Shown: piece by piece, positions 17,101 to 26,852 of the stretch | Layout: every line of letters starts with the position of its first letter | How positions within the stretch are numbered: position 1 is the first letter of the stretch | Program-made: the position numbers and the translations under genes | Assembly (NCBI GenBank): GCA_963666035.2 | Contig: CAXXJI010000004.1 | Coordinates: forward strand, 1-64,000 | Reading direction: 5' to 3' | Origin: CALMFG01 sp963666035 | Lineage (GTDB): Bacteria; Bacillota; Clostridia; Christensenellales; CALMFG01 | Length of the DNA stretch: 64,000 nt | Notes under the pieces: generated by a model | What the model saw: the letters and a program-made list of their open reading frames with translations, nothing else | Databases searched by the model: none | Told to the model about the DNA's origin: nothing

Positions 17101-18406
17101 GTGCTAAAATTTCAGGATTCGACTCTGATGACACCTATTATACTTTGACGGTGCCATATTCCACCAAAGGGTTTACCTTCTGGGGTGAGCCGACGGATGA
17201 CTATGCGTCCGTTAGTGGAACAGGGTGGAAGAACTTAAGCGTGGGAACCAATACGCTAAAACTGGTGGTCACAGCCGGATGACGACAGTACAACTAAGAC
17301 CTATAAGGTGGTGGTAACCCGTAAGTCGTCCAGCAGTTCCAGCGGTTCATCCAGCTCGGATGATGAAGACGACGATGACGATGATGATTCCAGCACCAGC
17401 GATGATACGGATGATGATACGACTGATGATACAGACGATACGACTGACGACACTACGGACGATGGCGGAACCGTTGTGGTTAACCCCACCAGCGAAGTGG
17501 ATGTGATTGAAGACGTATTGCTGAAAGATACCGATAACGAAATGGACGGCACCACCTTTATTCTGATCGTGGATGATGACGCGTTCCTAGACGCAATCAC
17601 CAATGCGCTGGCTAAAAAGAAAATTGAAGAGGGTGACGGCAGCGATGGTATTCTGGCCCATCCGTATGTCAGCTTTCCGAAGGCAAATTCGGTGGATTCG
17701 AATCAGAGTGTCAAAGTCAAGCTGGACGGCGCGGCGGTTCAATCCGCATTTAATCAAGAAGTCGGGTTGATTTTGACCTTGGATAACTACACCATGATCG
17801 TTCAGCCAAAATCTTTCTCTACTGATTTGGTGGATGATAAAGTTGAGGATTATCTGATCTCCAAGCGGATTTTGGAGGAAGAGGATATCACGGATGCAAA
17901 GACTAAGCTGGGTACCGAAAGAGAAGTCATCTATGCGGCAGAAGCGTCTATTGGTTATACCACCGAGAACGGTAAGGAAGGGACTCAGAGAACTTACAAT
18001 AAACCCATTAGTGTTTCGATTATGTTGGATTCAACGATAGCGGCCGAGATTGAAGCGGCCGAGGATATGTCCGATATTGTCGTATTTGTGGAGGATAGTG
18101 CCAGCGGTTGAGCTGATGGCGGTCAGTTATCAGTATGAAAGTGGATCACGTACGCTGCAGTTCAGCACTAAATCTTTGGGAAAAATCATCATGACGCGTG
18201 CGATCAAGACGGCGGCGACAGCCACCACTGCACCGACTGACAAACCGGCGCCGGTGGATAACGATAGCTCATCTGGTTTCCCGCCAATCTTAATCATCAT
18301 CATGGTGGGCGCGGCAGCTCTGCTGATCGGCATCGTGGTTCTGCTGGTTAAGCGCGCCAAAGGCGGAAGCGCTCATCTGGACGATAACGGAGATATTAAC
18401 ATTTAG
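14103..18406 (+). CDS. Giant surface protein: parallel beta-helix plus cadherin-like repeats and C-terminal anchor; frame broken as sequenced
   Basis: ATG at 14103 follows a GGGGG site and encodes a signal peptide (LYAFLAFALICLAAFLPITA, cut near AQA). A right-handed beta-helix region follows. About eight cadherin-like beta-sandwich repeats come next, each starting L-x-x-L-x-[VLI]-[DN]-G. Then come a Ser run and Asp/Thr-rich linker (~17320-17470), a non-repetitive domain, and a C-terminal membrane helix (PPILIIIMVGAAALLIGIVV) with a basic tail. As written the frame breaks 14 times. Every break is one extra base in a short run (GG 14710, CC 15024, CC 15086, GGG 15113, C5 15777, CC 15888, GGG 16002, GGG 16195, A4 16317, GGG 16364, TT 16486, GGG 16961, GG 17277, GG 18106). 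Removing them gives an uninterrupted 1429-residue protein. Probably a membrane-anchored adhesin. Confidence 0.75.
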
Positions 18407-18422
18407 GATAAACAATAACTTT

Positions 18423-18456
18423 AAAAAACCACCCATAATGCCGGGTGGTTTTTTTG
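18423..18456 (+). terminator. Intrinsic terminator after the surface protein gene
   Basis: AACCACCC pairs with GGGTGGTT around an 8-nt loop and is followed by a T tract. Confidence 0.85.
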
Positions 18457-18500
18457 TTTAATTTTTACAAAAGTTTATAGATATTTATCATAATATTCAT

Positions 18501-18529
18501 TTCAATCTCTTTTGAAAATAGATTATAAT
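18501..18529 (+). promoter_or_regulatory. Sigma-A type promoter for the amidohydrolase gene
   Basis: TTCAAT at 18501-18506, 17-bp spacer, perfect TATAAT at 18524-18529; the start codon is 30 bp downstream. Confidence 0.6.
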
Positions 18530-18559
18530 AAAACGATCAAAAGGACAGGTGAGAAAAAG

Positions 18560-19930
18560 ATGAAAAACAAAAAAGTGATGATTGACGTACATTGTCATCT
18601 TTTCAATAAGAATATGTTTTCGCCTGAAATGGCAGGTTTGGTAGAACGCATCCGAAAAAACCCACTGACCGTTTTTGGCAAACAGCGTGCGTGGCTGTCG
18701 TACGGTGCCATCGGGCGTTTTTTGGATATGGCTTACGAAAAAGGATGCATCAGCACTTTATGAGTATATGAAATCGCAGTATGAATGTGACTTTGTGGCG
18801 GTTCCCTTGATGTTGGATTTAAGCTATACTATGGCCAAACCCTTTGATGAGAATGAGAAGGAAAACCCAGGAACACTTCAGCGGGCACGTAGCGAGTTTT
18901 GCAAGATCACCGAGGATAACCAAAGCAGATTTATCAAATGGCTGGGCCGTGTGGTCTCGCCGGATCCTAATAAGCCTACAGCGCGCAGTATCAACTTTTT
19001 TAAGGATTGTTATCAGGTTCAGATTCAAGAGTTGATTGCATTGAAAGAGCGTCTGCCGAATCGGGTATATCCGTTTTTTTTTCGGTGGACCCGCGAAAAG
19101 ACAAAGCTTTTTGAGGGCGGTATCATCGCTGAAATCAAGAAATATGTTGGCATAGGAAAGCCTTTTCACGGAGTGAAGCTCTATACCGGACTTGGGTATT
19201 CGCCGACACATCCGGCCTTGTTTTCGGGCACAAACAGCGTTTACGCCTATTGTCAGCGAAAGCAAATTCCCATCACCGTACATTTCAGTGAAGCGGGATT
19301 TTCGCATGTACAGAGCGAAGCAAAAATTGAAGGCGATATTTATTATCCGGTGGCGGGAGAGATTATCTCGATGCGGGAATATGCGATGGATCAGATTATC
19401 CATTATGAACATACTTATATGGGTAACACTGAGGATATCATCAAAGAAAGACAGCTGATGCATAATCATCCCAAGCTGTGGAAAAAGGTATTATCGCATT
19501 ATCCGCGTCTGAAAATCAATTTTGCAACACTTTGGGGGCGCAGATCAGCTGATGAGCTATACGCTGGGCGAGAAAAAAGCCTATTGGACCGATATGGTCA
19601 TTCAGCTTCTAAACCGATACCCAAATGTTTATACAGATCTTTCAGCGTTTCATTGTCCCGAGGACAGTGATTTTAAGCTTAAGGATGTATACCAAAAGAT
19701 ATATCTGAAACTCACCCGAAAAGCCAAACGCAAGGTGCTTTATGGTTCAGATTTTTATATGTTGCTTTTGTTCCGTCCCAGTTTAAAAGGGTATGTCACG
19801 GAATTTCGGCGTGTGTTCGGCGAAGATTTTGAAAAAATATCTTGCGACAATACGCCTGCGTTTTTTGGGCCTGAAAGCCCGAGATATACAAAAAAAAAAC
19901 CGGAGATTAATTCTCCGGTTTATTTTTTGA
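18560..19930 (+). CDS. Amidohydrolase-family protein; frame broken as sequenced
   Basis: ATG at 18560 begins MKNKKVMIDVHCHLFNKNMF, with the H-x-H metal motif of TIM-barrel amidohydrolases (amidohydrolase-2/TatD-like branch). Later come FHGVKLYTGLGYSP, ITVHFSEAGF, INFAHFGG (after correction) and VLYGSDFYM (the metal-ligand Asp), ending DNTPAFFG as in this family. The frame breaks at GG 18743 and AA 19526, both single extra bases. A third extra A in the A9 run at 19891 would put the stop at 19930; as written the frame reads on across the terminator into the convergent gene. The C-terminus is therefore uncertain. Substrate unknown. Confidence 0.7.
19893..19928. terminator. Bidirectional intrinsic terminator
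   Basis: ACCGGAGA-TTAAT-TCTCCGGT with an A tract left and T tract right, between the amidohydrolase (+) and DUF2179 (-) genes. Confidence 0.85.
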
Positions 19931-20453
19931 TGTATCCGCCGCGTATCACCTTGGTGTCGTTGATGGTGATCATGAGGTTGTTAATGCCGGACGATTTAAC
20001 CAATCCGACGGCCTCGGGAATACGTCGCCTTTTCAGGTGCAGCAGCATTACCGAACGTTTATTCATCTTGCCTTCTCCAGCCACCACCGTGACAGCGAAA
20101 TCATGGTCGCGCAGATTCGTGACCAGGGCTTCGGACGCTTTGGAACGCGGGGCGATGACCTGGATGGAACACAGCCCGAAAGCCAGCTTGGCTTCCAGCC
20201 AGGAGCCTAAATAGTTGCCCGAAGCGAACGCCAGCGCAAACACCAGAATACGGAGCCAGTCGTCAAGTCCGACCAGCACTGAGCCGGTGACCAAAAGCCA
20301 CAGCAACACCTCGAAAAAAGCGACAAAAGAGCCTTTTAATCGCTCTCCGCGGTTGATGAGCACGATGCGCAACGTCGCAAAGGTCACTTCTATATTCTTT
20401 CCGACAAAAATGGCGAGATAGACCCACGCACTGTCAGATGTAAAAAAATCCAT
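19920..20453 (-). CDS. UPF0316/DUF2179 membrane protein
   Basis: The start at 20453 has a GAGGAG site; the longer open frame upstream has none. The protein is 177 residues with three membrane segments in the first ~85 residues (WVYLAIFVGKNIEVTFATL, VAFFEVLLWLLVTGSVLVGL, ILVFALAFASGNYLGSWLE). A C-terminal DUF2179 alpha/beta domain follows (FAVTVVAGEGKMNKRSVML). The organisation is that of UPF0316 proteins of Bacillota. The DUF2179 domain may bind nucleotide or another small ligand, but no function is established. Confidence 0.88.
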   Translation of the reverse strand: MDFFTSDSAWVYLAIFVGKNIEVTFATLRIVLINRGERLKGSFVAFFEVLLWLLVTGSVLVGLDDWLRILVFALAFASGNYLGSWLEAKLAFGLCSIQVIAPRSKASEALVTNLRDHDFAVTVVAGEGKMNKRSVMLLHLKRRRIPEAVGLVKSSGINNLMITINDTKVIRGGYIKK

Positions 20454-20651
20454 AATTTTCTCCTCGCTTATAACGTGGGGATTATAACGCTGTGTACAAA
20501 TAAGGTCAATCATTTTCTGAGCTTTTTTTGTAAATAAAGTATGAAGCGATTTTAACTGACAATAATTAAGCTTTATGCTGATATGAAAAAGAATGAGGAC
20601 AAAAAACACACGGTTTTTAAACGCATCCGTTTATGTTAAAATCATATTACA

Positions 20652-22019
20652 ATGCTGTATGTGGACAGGGTTTAAACAATCAATTATAAATAATGGTTTG
20701 ACTACACCGGGTGAACCCGTGATCGGTGCGGCCGTTCTCGGGCGGCGCGGATTCGGTGTATCTTTTGCATGCGCTTTTTGCGTTGAAAGATGAATTGCAA
20801 ATCTCCATTTCGCTCTGCATCTGGATCACGGTATTCGTGGGCGGGCGGCCGAAAAAGGATATGGCTTTTGTAAAAAAGATTTGCCAAAAGCTGAGTGTTC
20901 CGCTGATGACTGAACAGGTGGATACTAAGGCTATGGCTATGCAGTATGGATGGTCGTTGGAACAGGCGGCCAGAACAGGCTGCGTTATGACTTTTTCCGA
21001 ACGCACTGACAAGGAGGTTGCGTTGGATAAAATCGCATTGGCACATCATATGGGAGACCAGGCCGAAACCCTGCTGTTAAATTTGGTACGCGGATGCGGG
21101 ATGCAGGGGTTGCTCGGTATGCAACCGTTTCGTCCGCCGCTGTATATCCGGCCTATGCTGGGGCTTGAAAAAACGCCAGATAACGGAGGCATTAAAAGCG
21201 GAGAAAATTGCTTATCGTACAGACAGAACCAATCGCGACACCGCATTTTCGCGCAACCGGATTCGGCACCGCGTTTTGCCGGAGCTTAACCGTATCAACC
21301 CGAAAACTGAGCAGAACATCTTACGCACCATGGAAGCGCTTGCGACAGAAGATGATTATCTTAGTGCGGCGGCAGAGACGGAAACAGCGGTAAGAGTGAG
21401 AAAATCAAACGGAGAAATTACATTATCGCTTGAGAACTGGGAGGACGTGCACACAGCGATCAAGCGGCGGGTGATCCGGCGTGTTTTGGAAACGCATTTT
21501 TCCTTGTTGGATGTTGAATTTATTCATATTGATAGTATAATAGGAATATCTTGCGCGGAAAACGGCAAGCAAACGCGGGTGCCCGGTGGTGTGATTGCGG
21601 CTAAGTCGTATGACTTTCTATCCTTTTTTTGTCCGCTGGATGAAGCGCATTCACCTTTAACGCTAGTACGAGACAAGGATACTGATTTTAAATATGCGGG
21701 TTTTTGGTTTTGTATTGATTGGCGTGACGAAGCGAGTTACCATAAAGACGTGGAATGCTTAGATGCCGCTTTCCTAAGTGGACCTTGCCTGCGCACACCT
21801 CAGCCGGAGGATTATATTGTGCCGTTGGGAATGCATGGGAAAAAGAAGCTTTCCGATTATTTAAGCGACCGGAAAGTGCCGTTGCACCAAAGACAGGGCT
21901 TGCCCGTGCTGGCGGTTGGGAGTGCCGTGATGATGGTCACCGGTGTCGGCATCAGTGAAACGGCGAAAGTGACCGAAGGTACACATCGGGTGTGCCGTAT
22001 TCAATATAGAAAAATATAA
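20652..22019 (+). CDS. tilS: tRNA(Ile)-lysidine synthetase TilS; frame broken as sequenced
   Basis: TilS converts the CAU-anticodon wobble cytidine of tRNA-Ile2 to lysidine using ATP and lysine. The PP-loop FSGGADSVYLLHA, the HLDHGIRG motif and RYDFF motif, RNRIRHRVLPEL, and the C-terminal substrate-binding domain (KKLSDYLSDRKVP) are all present, but in different frames. Frame changes occur near CC 20733 (extra C), 20811 (a missing base), the A5 run before 20857 (extra A), about 20975 and 21007 (compensating, not fully resolved) and A6 21168 (extra A). The start is ATG 20652 if one G of the GGG at 20668 is extra, otherwise ATG 20659. TilS is normally essential, so sequence error is more likely than a true pseudogene. 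hpt follows 21 bp later, the order seen in Bacillus. Confidence 0.85.
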
Positions 22020-22040
22020 ATATTTTAATGAGGTATAAAG

Positions 22041-22592
22041 ATGAGTAAAGAGTTTGCATCCGAAGATATGGCAAAAATTCTCCTGTCCGAAGCGGAGATT
22101 CAAGCCAGAGTCACAGAATTGGCCGCACAGTTGTCTGATGATTATCGGGGAAAAAACCCGATCATGATCGCTGTACTGCGGGGCGCGATTTTGTTTTTTT
22201 CCGATCTGGTTCGCGAGATGGACATCCATGTAGAATTAAACTTTCTGGCGATATCCAGTTATGGCAGCGGTACCGAGTCTACGGGTGATGTGCGGATTCA
22301 GTATGATATGCAGGAGAGCATTAAGGATCGTCATGTTATCGTGGTCGAAGACATTATCGATTCGGGGCATACTATTACCCACTTAAAAGAGATTTTAGAA
22401 GCGCGCCATCCGGCCTCAATCAGTGTAGTAGCACTTTTGGATAAACCTTCCCGAAGGGAAGTTGCTGTAGAAGGCGAATATGTGGGCTTTACTGTCCCGA
22501 ATGAATTTGTGGTGGGCTATGGCCTGGATTTCGCAGGCAAATACCGCAACATCAAATACATTGGTGTTTTAAAGCCGGAGATTTACGCTTAA
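22041..22592 (+). CDS. hpt: Hypoxanthine phosphoribosyltransferase
   Basis: Protein of 183 residues. The PRPP-binding loop VIVVEDIIDSGHTITHL (acidic pair then S/T-rich loop) and the early IMIAVLRGAILFFSDLVRE segment define the family, and LDFAGKYRNIKYIGVL closes it. The enzyme salvages hypoxanthine/guanine to IMP/GMP in the cytoplasm. It lies between tilS and ftsH, a conserved Bacillota arrangement. An AATGAGGT ribosome-binding site precedes the ATG. Complete, with no unusual residues seen. Confidence 0.95.
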   Translation: MSKEFASEDMAKILLSEAEIQARVTELAAQLSDDYRGKNPIMIAVLRGAILFFSDLVREMDIHVELNFLAISSYGSGTESTGDVRIQYDMQESIKDRHVIVVEDIIDSGHTITHLKEILEARHPASISVVALLDKPSRREVAVEGEYVGFTVPNEFVVGYGLDFAGKYRNIKYIGVLKPEIYA

Positions 22593-22721
22593 GCGAAGAA
22601 CGTGAATATTTCGTGAAATTATTTTTAAGTTTTGTCTATTCGGCGACCCTTGCATTGAAAAACAAAGGGTGATATGTTAACATGTGTTAATTACTGATAA
22701 AGTAGTTCTTAGGAGGAATAT

Positions 22722-24701
22722 GTGTTGAAAAAATCAGGAAGAGGATTCATCGTCTATCTTATCATGTTTGCACTGGCGATGTTTTTGATATACACCTTTA
22801 TTCCGCAGGATAATACGGAAGAAGAAGCAATTAGCTATACCGAGCTGATGCAGCGGGTTGAGGATGGCGAAATCAGCCAAATCTATGCGGAAGGCAACAA
22901 CCTGTATGCTTTAAGTGTGGATTCAAATGTTGCCATAGAGCGCTTCCCGCAGGATCGTGACTTTTCGTCTATTGCGCCTTCACAGGAAGCATTGGATACT
23001 CGTCTGACCGAAATTGCGGATGCAAAAGGCGTTAAGGTCAGCGATATTGTTCAAGTATCTTATAACCCCGAGCCGGAACAGCCTTTGCTCGTTCAAATGC
23101 TACCCACATTGCTTGTGATGATCGTGCTTGGATTGATCTTTTTCTACTTCATGCGGCAGACGCAAAACAGCAATAAGAGCGCGATGGCCTTCGGCAAAAG
23201 CCAGGCCAAGATGAACGTAGACGGAAAGAATAAAAAAACGTTTGATGATGTGGCGGGAGCAGATGAAGAAAAACAGGAGCTGGAAGAGCTGGTGGATTTC
23301 TTAAAGCATCCCGAACGCTTCACCAAGATTGGTGCGAGAATCCCGAAAGGCGTGCTTTTGGTGGGCCCTCCGGGTACCGGTAAAACTTTGCTTGCCAAAG
23401 CGGTGGCCGGCGAAGCGGACGTGCCTTTCTTCTCCATTTCAGGTTCCGACTTTGTCGAGATGTTTGTCGGTGTCGGGGCATCCCGTGTGCGGGATATGTT
23501 CAGAAACGCCAAGAAAAACGCACCGTGCATCTTATTTATCGACGAAATTGATGCGGTAGGACGCCACAGAGGCGCTGGCCTTGGCGGCGGACATGATGAA
23601 CGTGAACAGACATTGAACCAGCTGCTAACCGAAATGGACGGGTTTGAGGTCAACGAAGGCATCATTGTTCTGGCGGCGACCAACCGTCGGGATATTCTGG
23701 ACCCGGCGCTATTGCGGCCGGGACGGTTTGACCGTCAGGTAGTGGTCAATCGACCGGACGTGAAGGGCAGAGAAGACATTTTTAAGGTACACGCCAGAAA
23801 CAAACCGTTCGAATCGGATGTGGATTTTAAAGCATTTGCACGTTCTACACCGGGCACAACCGGTGCGGATATTGAGAATATATTGAACGAAGCAGCCATT
23901 TTGACGGCGCGTCAGAATAAAAAGAGCATCGGCAATGCGGAGATTCAGGATGCCATCATGAAGGTGATGATCGGGCCTGAAAAGAAGAGCCGCTTGGTGA
24001 CAGCACGCGATCAGGAGATTACGGCTTACCACGAAGTGGGGCATGCTATCTGCGCCAATCTGTTGCCGAACTGTGACGACGTACAGGAAATCAGCATTAT
24101 CTCGCGCGGAATGGCGGCGGGCTACACCATGACGCTTCCGAGCGAAGATATGATGCATATGACGAAATCTAAATTGCTGGATGAGATTGCCATGATGCTG
24201 GGCGGCCGTGTGGCCGAAGAAGTGATGGTGGGCGATGTGTCTACCGGGGCTTCCTCCGACCTGCAGCGCGCAACGGATATTGCAAGAAAGATGGTCATTA
24301 ACTTTGGTATGTCGGACAGCATTGGAATGCTGTTCCTCGGCAGCGAAGAGGAAGTGTTCCTTGGCAAGGAATATGGCCATACCAAAAACTATTCGGAAGA
24401 TATCGCGGCCAAGGTGGACGCTGAGATCGCTAAGATTTTGGCTGAAGCAAAAAAACGCGCCAAGGATATCTTAAGCAAAAACAAAGAGACAGTAGAACGT
24501 GTGACCCGCGTACTGGTTGAGCGGGAAAAGCTGAATAAGGAAGAGTTCCAAAAACTGATGGACGGCGAGGAATTGCCGCCAATTGTCAAGAAGCCCGAGC
24601 CTAAAAAGGAAGAACCAAAAGTTAAAGCGGCGGCAGCGGAAGAACCGGAAGAGGAACAGACCATTCACGGTAACCCCATCCCTGCACCGGATGCAAACTA
24701 A
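22722..24701 (+). CDS. ftsH: ATP-dependent zinc metalloprotease FtsH
   Basis: Protein of 659 residues. N-terminal membrane helix (~8-25), a small extracytoplasmic domain, a second helix (~125-145), then an AAA domain with Walker A GPPGTGKT and Walker B ILFIDEIDAVG, the second region of homology, and the M41 protease site HEVGH. The C-terminal tail is Lys/Glu/Pro-rich and longer than usual. The start is GTG 22722 (5 nt after AGGAGG) or TTG 22725 (8 nt after). An overlapping ATG at 22720 runs into TGT TGA and cannot be the start. FtsH degrades misfolded and regulatory membrane proteins. A terminator follows. Confidence 0.96.
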   Translation: MLKKSGRGFIVYLIMFALAMFLIYTFIPQDNTEEEAISYTELMQRVEDGEISQIYAEGNNLYALSVDSNVAIERFPQDRDFSSIAPSQEALDTRLTEIADAKGVKVSDIVQVSYNPEPEQPLLVQMLPTLLVMIVLGLIFFYFMRQTQNSNKSAMAFGKSQAKMNVDGKNKKTFDDVAGADEEKQELEELVDFLKHPERFTKIGARIPKGVLLVGPPGTGKTLLAKAVAGEADVPFFSISGSDFVEMFVGVGASRVRDMFRNAKKNAPCILFIDEIDAVGRHRGAGLGGGHDEREQTLNQLLTEMDGFEVNEGIIVLAATNRRDILDPALLRPGRFDRQVVVNRPDVKGREDIFKVHARNKPFESDVDFKAFARSTPGTTGADIENILNEAAILTARQNKKSIGNAEIQDAIMKVMIGPEKKSRLVTARDQEITAYHEVGHAICANLLPNCDDVQEISIISRGMAAGYTMTLPSEDMMHMTKSKLLDEIAMMLGGRVAEEVMVGDVSTGASSDLQRATDIARKMVINFGMSDSIGMLFLGSEEEVFLGKEYGHTKNYSEDIAAKVDAEIAKILAEAKKRAKDILSKNKETVERVTRVLVEREKLNKEEFQKLMDGEELPPIVKKPEPKKEEPKVKAAAAEEPEEEQTIHGNPIPAPDAN

Positions 24702-24714
24702 AACAAAGATATTA

Positions 24715-24746
24715 AAGAAGTCTTCAAATTGGAGGCTTCTTTTTTC
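24715..24746 (+). terminator. Intrinsic terminator after ftsH
   Basis: AAGAAGTCTT pairs with GAGGCTTCTT (two G-T pairs), followed by a T tract. Confidence 0.8.
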
Positions 24747-24822
24747 GTGCTTCTTGACGGGAAACGAGGTATCAAGTAGACTGAGAAAAAATAGAAAATT
24801 ACACAAAGAAGGTTTTAGACCA

Positions 24823-26007
24823 ATGCAAACAGCGCATCGCATGCGGCGGCTGGAGAAAGGCGTTTTCTCTGTGCTTCTGGATAAGAAAAATGACCTCATC
24901 AGGCAAGGTCATGATATTATTGATCTTTCGGTCGGTACACCCAATATACCGCCGACAGATGTCGTCATGGAAGCAATATCCAAAGCAGCTGCTCAGCCCG
25001 AGAGCTATATCTATTCCATTCAGGATATAGGAGATTTACGACAAGCCGCGGCAAATTGGTACCAAGACCGTTACGGGGTTATGCTGTCTCCCGAAACAGA
25101 GGTGCTGGCGGCATTCGGCACGCAGGAAGCGCTGACCTCGGCCTTTATGCCCATCGTTAACCCGGACGATCTCGTTATTCTGCCTGACCCGGCCTATCCG
25201 GCGTTTACGGCTGGTGCGGCGATTGCGGGTGCAGAAGTCTACTATCTGCCCCAGCGGGAAGAAAACGGTTATATCATGGATTTGACTGAGGTGCCCGAAG
25301 AGGTAGCCAAGCGTGCCAAAGTGATAGTGGCTTCTTACCCCAACAACCCTACGGCGGCTGTGGCGGGCGCGGATTTTTACCGAGAACTAATCGACTTCGC
25401 GAAAAACTATGACGTATTTGTGTTTCACGATAATGCTTACTCTGAACTGGCGTTTGATGGGATCAACTGCGCAAGCTTTTTAAGCTATGATGGCGCGAAA
25501 GATGTTGGAGTGGAGTTTAATTCGCTCTCCAAGACCTATGGTATGGCGGGTGCACGGGTTGGGTTTTGTCTTGGAAATGCGGAGTATATCGCGGCGTTTG
25601 ATACGTTTAAGACCAATACCAACTTCGGACTGTTTTTACCGGTGCAGATGGGCGCCATCGCGGCTTTGACACAAGATCAGGCATGTGTGAAAGCCACATG
25701 TGCGGTTTATCAGGCGCGGCGTGACTGCATCATCGAAGCATTCGGCAATATTGGCTGGCCGATCAGAAAAACTCAAGGGAGCATGTTTATTTGGGCAAAA
25801 TGCCCCAAAGGATATCACGATTCGTTTGCGTTTGCTATGGACCTGGTCGAAAAAGCCGGTGTTCTGGTGGTACCGGGCATCAGCTTTGGGCCGTCGGGCG
25901 AAGGGCATGTGCGCATTGCGCTGGTGGCCGAAGAAGACGATATCCGACGTGCGGCTGAGAGGATTAAAGAAAGCAAAATCCTGAACGAAGAGGGCATAAC
26001 GATTTGA
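24823..26007 (+). CDS. Class I/II aminotransferase (LL-diaminopimelate aminotransferase-like)
   Basis: The ATG at 24823 is chosen because upstream in-frame sequence overlaps ftsH and encodes no domain; AAGAAGG lies 11 nt before it. The protein is 394 residues, a PLP fold-type I aminotransferase: IIDLSVGTPNIPPTDVVMEA, FGTQEALTSAF, ILPDPAYPAF, SYPNNPTAAVA, FHDNAYSELAF, and the PLP lysine in FNSLSKTYGMAGARVGF. It is closest in style to DapL/MalY-like enzymes, but substrate specificity cannot be read from sequence. The PHP gene overlaps its stop, so the two are cotranscribed with argJ. Confidence 0.85.
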   Translation: MQTAHRMRRLEKGVFSVLLDKKNDLIRQGHDIIDLSVGTPNIPPTDVVMEAISKAAAQPESYIYSIQDIGDLRQAAANWYQDRYGVMLSPETEVLAAFGTQEALTSAFMPIVNPDDLVILPDPAYPAFTAGAAIAGAEVYYLPQREENGYIMDLTEVPEEVAKRAKVIVASYPNNPTAAVAGADFYRELIDFAKNYDVFVFHDNAYSELAFDGINCASFLSYDGAKDVGVEFNSLSKTYGMAGARVGFCLGNAEYIAAFDTFKTNTNFGLFLPVQMGAIAALTQDQACVKATCAVYQARRDCIIEAFGNIGWPIRKTQGSMFIWAKCPKGYHDSFAFAMDLVEKAGVLVVPGISFGPSGEGHVRIALVAEEDDIRRAAERIKESKILNEEGITI

Positions 26008-26852
26008 TCAAAGCAGATTTACATATTCATACCACTGCGTCAGACGGTTCGGATACGCCCGAAAGGGTTGTGGCACAAGCCGATGATAAGGGCTTGGATA
26101 TCATCGCTGTCACCGATCATGACGCTACCGCGAGTGTGAAAGCGTCGGTAAAGGCGGGAAGTACGATGGGATTGCCTGTGATACCGGGTATCGAGATCAG
26201 TGCGGCGCACAAGACCGAACTGCATATTTTGGGTTATTTTATCGATACAGAAAATCCCGCCTTAAAGGCATATACCGAAAAGATAAGACAGGCGAGGGAA
26301 AAGCGGATATTCAGCTACGTTGATCAACTGGCGGGGAAAGGCATCACAATTGATATTGAAGCGATACAGACTTCCGCGAACGGTGGGATGCTGAGTCGGG
26401 TTCACTTGGCCGAGGCGATGCAAAAAGCCGGGTATGTTCCAACGATTGAGCAGGCGTTTAAGCAATATTTGGGGCGAAGTGCCGAGACATATATTGAAAA
26501 AGAGAAGATCGATAAGAAAGCATGCATTGAGCTCATCGCCGCGTGCGGCGGGCTTTCGATATGGGCGCATCCGGTGTATCATATGGATGAAAATTTCGGC
26601 GATTTGCTGGATGAACTATTAAGCTTTGGCCTCAATGGGATGGAAGCTTATCATCCTGACCACAGCGATGATGTGACCAAGAAACTGGATAGGCTGGCAC
26701 AGAAAAAAGCGATGCTGGTCACCTGCGGCAGTGATTATCACGGCCGGGTCAAGCCCGAAATCGCGATTGGCAGCGAGACGCGTGGCGGCGAGTATCTGAA
26801 TTACTGTTTAAATCTATTCTATAAAAAAGCAACCGGGGGGCAAATCAAATGA
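26004..26852 (+). CDS. PHP-domain phosphoesterase
   Basis: Protein of 282 residues beginning with TTG: IKADLHIHTTASDGSDTP, the canonical PHP motif I (D-x-H-x-H-x-x-x-S-D-G). Motif II VTDHDATAS, GIEISA, HILGYF, ligand-bearing IWAHPVYH, and CGSDYHG near the end follow, so the trinuclear metal site looks intact. Relatives hydrolyse 3',5'-nucleoside bisphosphates or short 5' ends of RNA; the exact substrate here is unknown. The TTG overlaps the aminotransferase stop, and the stop overlaps the argJ start by four bases. Confidence 0.88.
   Translation: MIKADLHIHTTASDGSDTPERVVAQADDKGLDIIAVTDHDATASVKASVKAGSTMGLPVIPGIEISAAHKTELHILGYFIDTENPALKAYTEKIRQAREKRIFSYVDQLAGKGITIDIEAIQTSANGGMLSRVHLAEAMQKAGYVPTIEQAFKQYLGRSAETYIEKEKIDKKACIELIAACGGLSIWAHPVYHMDENFGDLLDELLSFGLNGMEAYHPDHSDDVTKKLDRLAQKKAMLVTCGSDYHGRVKPEIAIGSETRGGEYLNYCLNLFYKKATGGQIK

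Noticed and set aside
17340..17470. GATGAC/GATACT-rich tract that looks like a microsatellite or CRISPR-like repeat
   Set aside because: It encodes the Ser/Asp/Thr-rich stalk of the surface protein; units are irregular and there are no spacers. No CRISPR array was seen in the window.
19522..20214. 230-residue gene reading through the terminator at 19.9 kb
   Set aside because: Only the first part is real (end of the amidohydrolase); the rest is antisense to the DUF2179 gene and is reached only because of a likely extra A in the A9 run.
20593..20793. Separate 66-codon gene upstream of tilS
   Set aside because: Its C-terminal half is the out-of-frame reading of the TilS P-loop; it is the broken 5' end of tilS.
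22720..22728. ATG at 22720 as the ftsH start
   Set aside because: It reads ATG TGT TGA and stops; GTG 22722 or TTG 22725 is in frame with FtsH.
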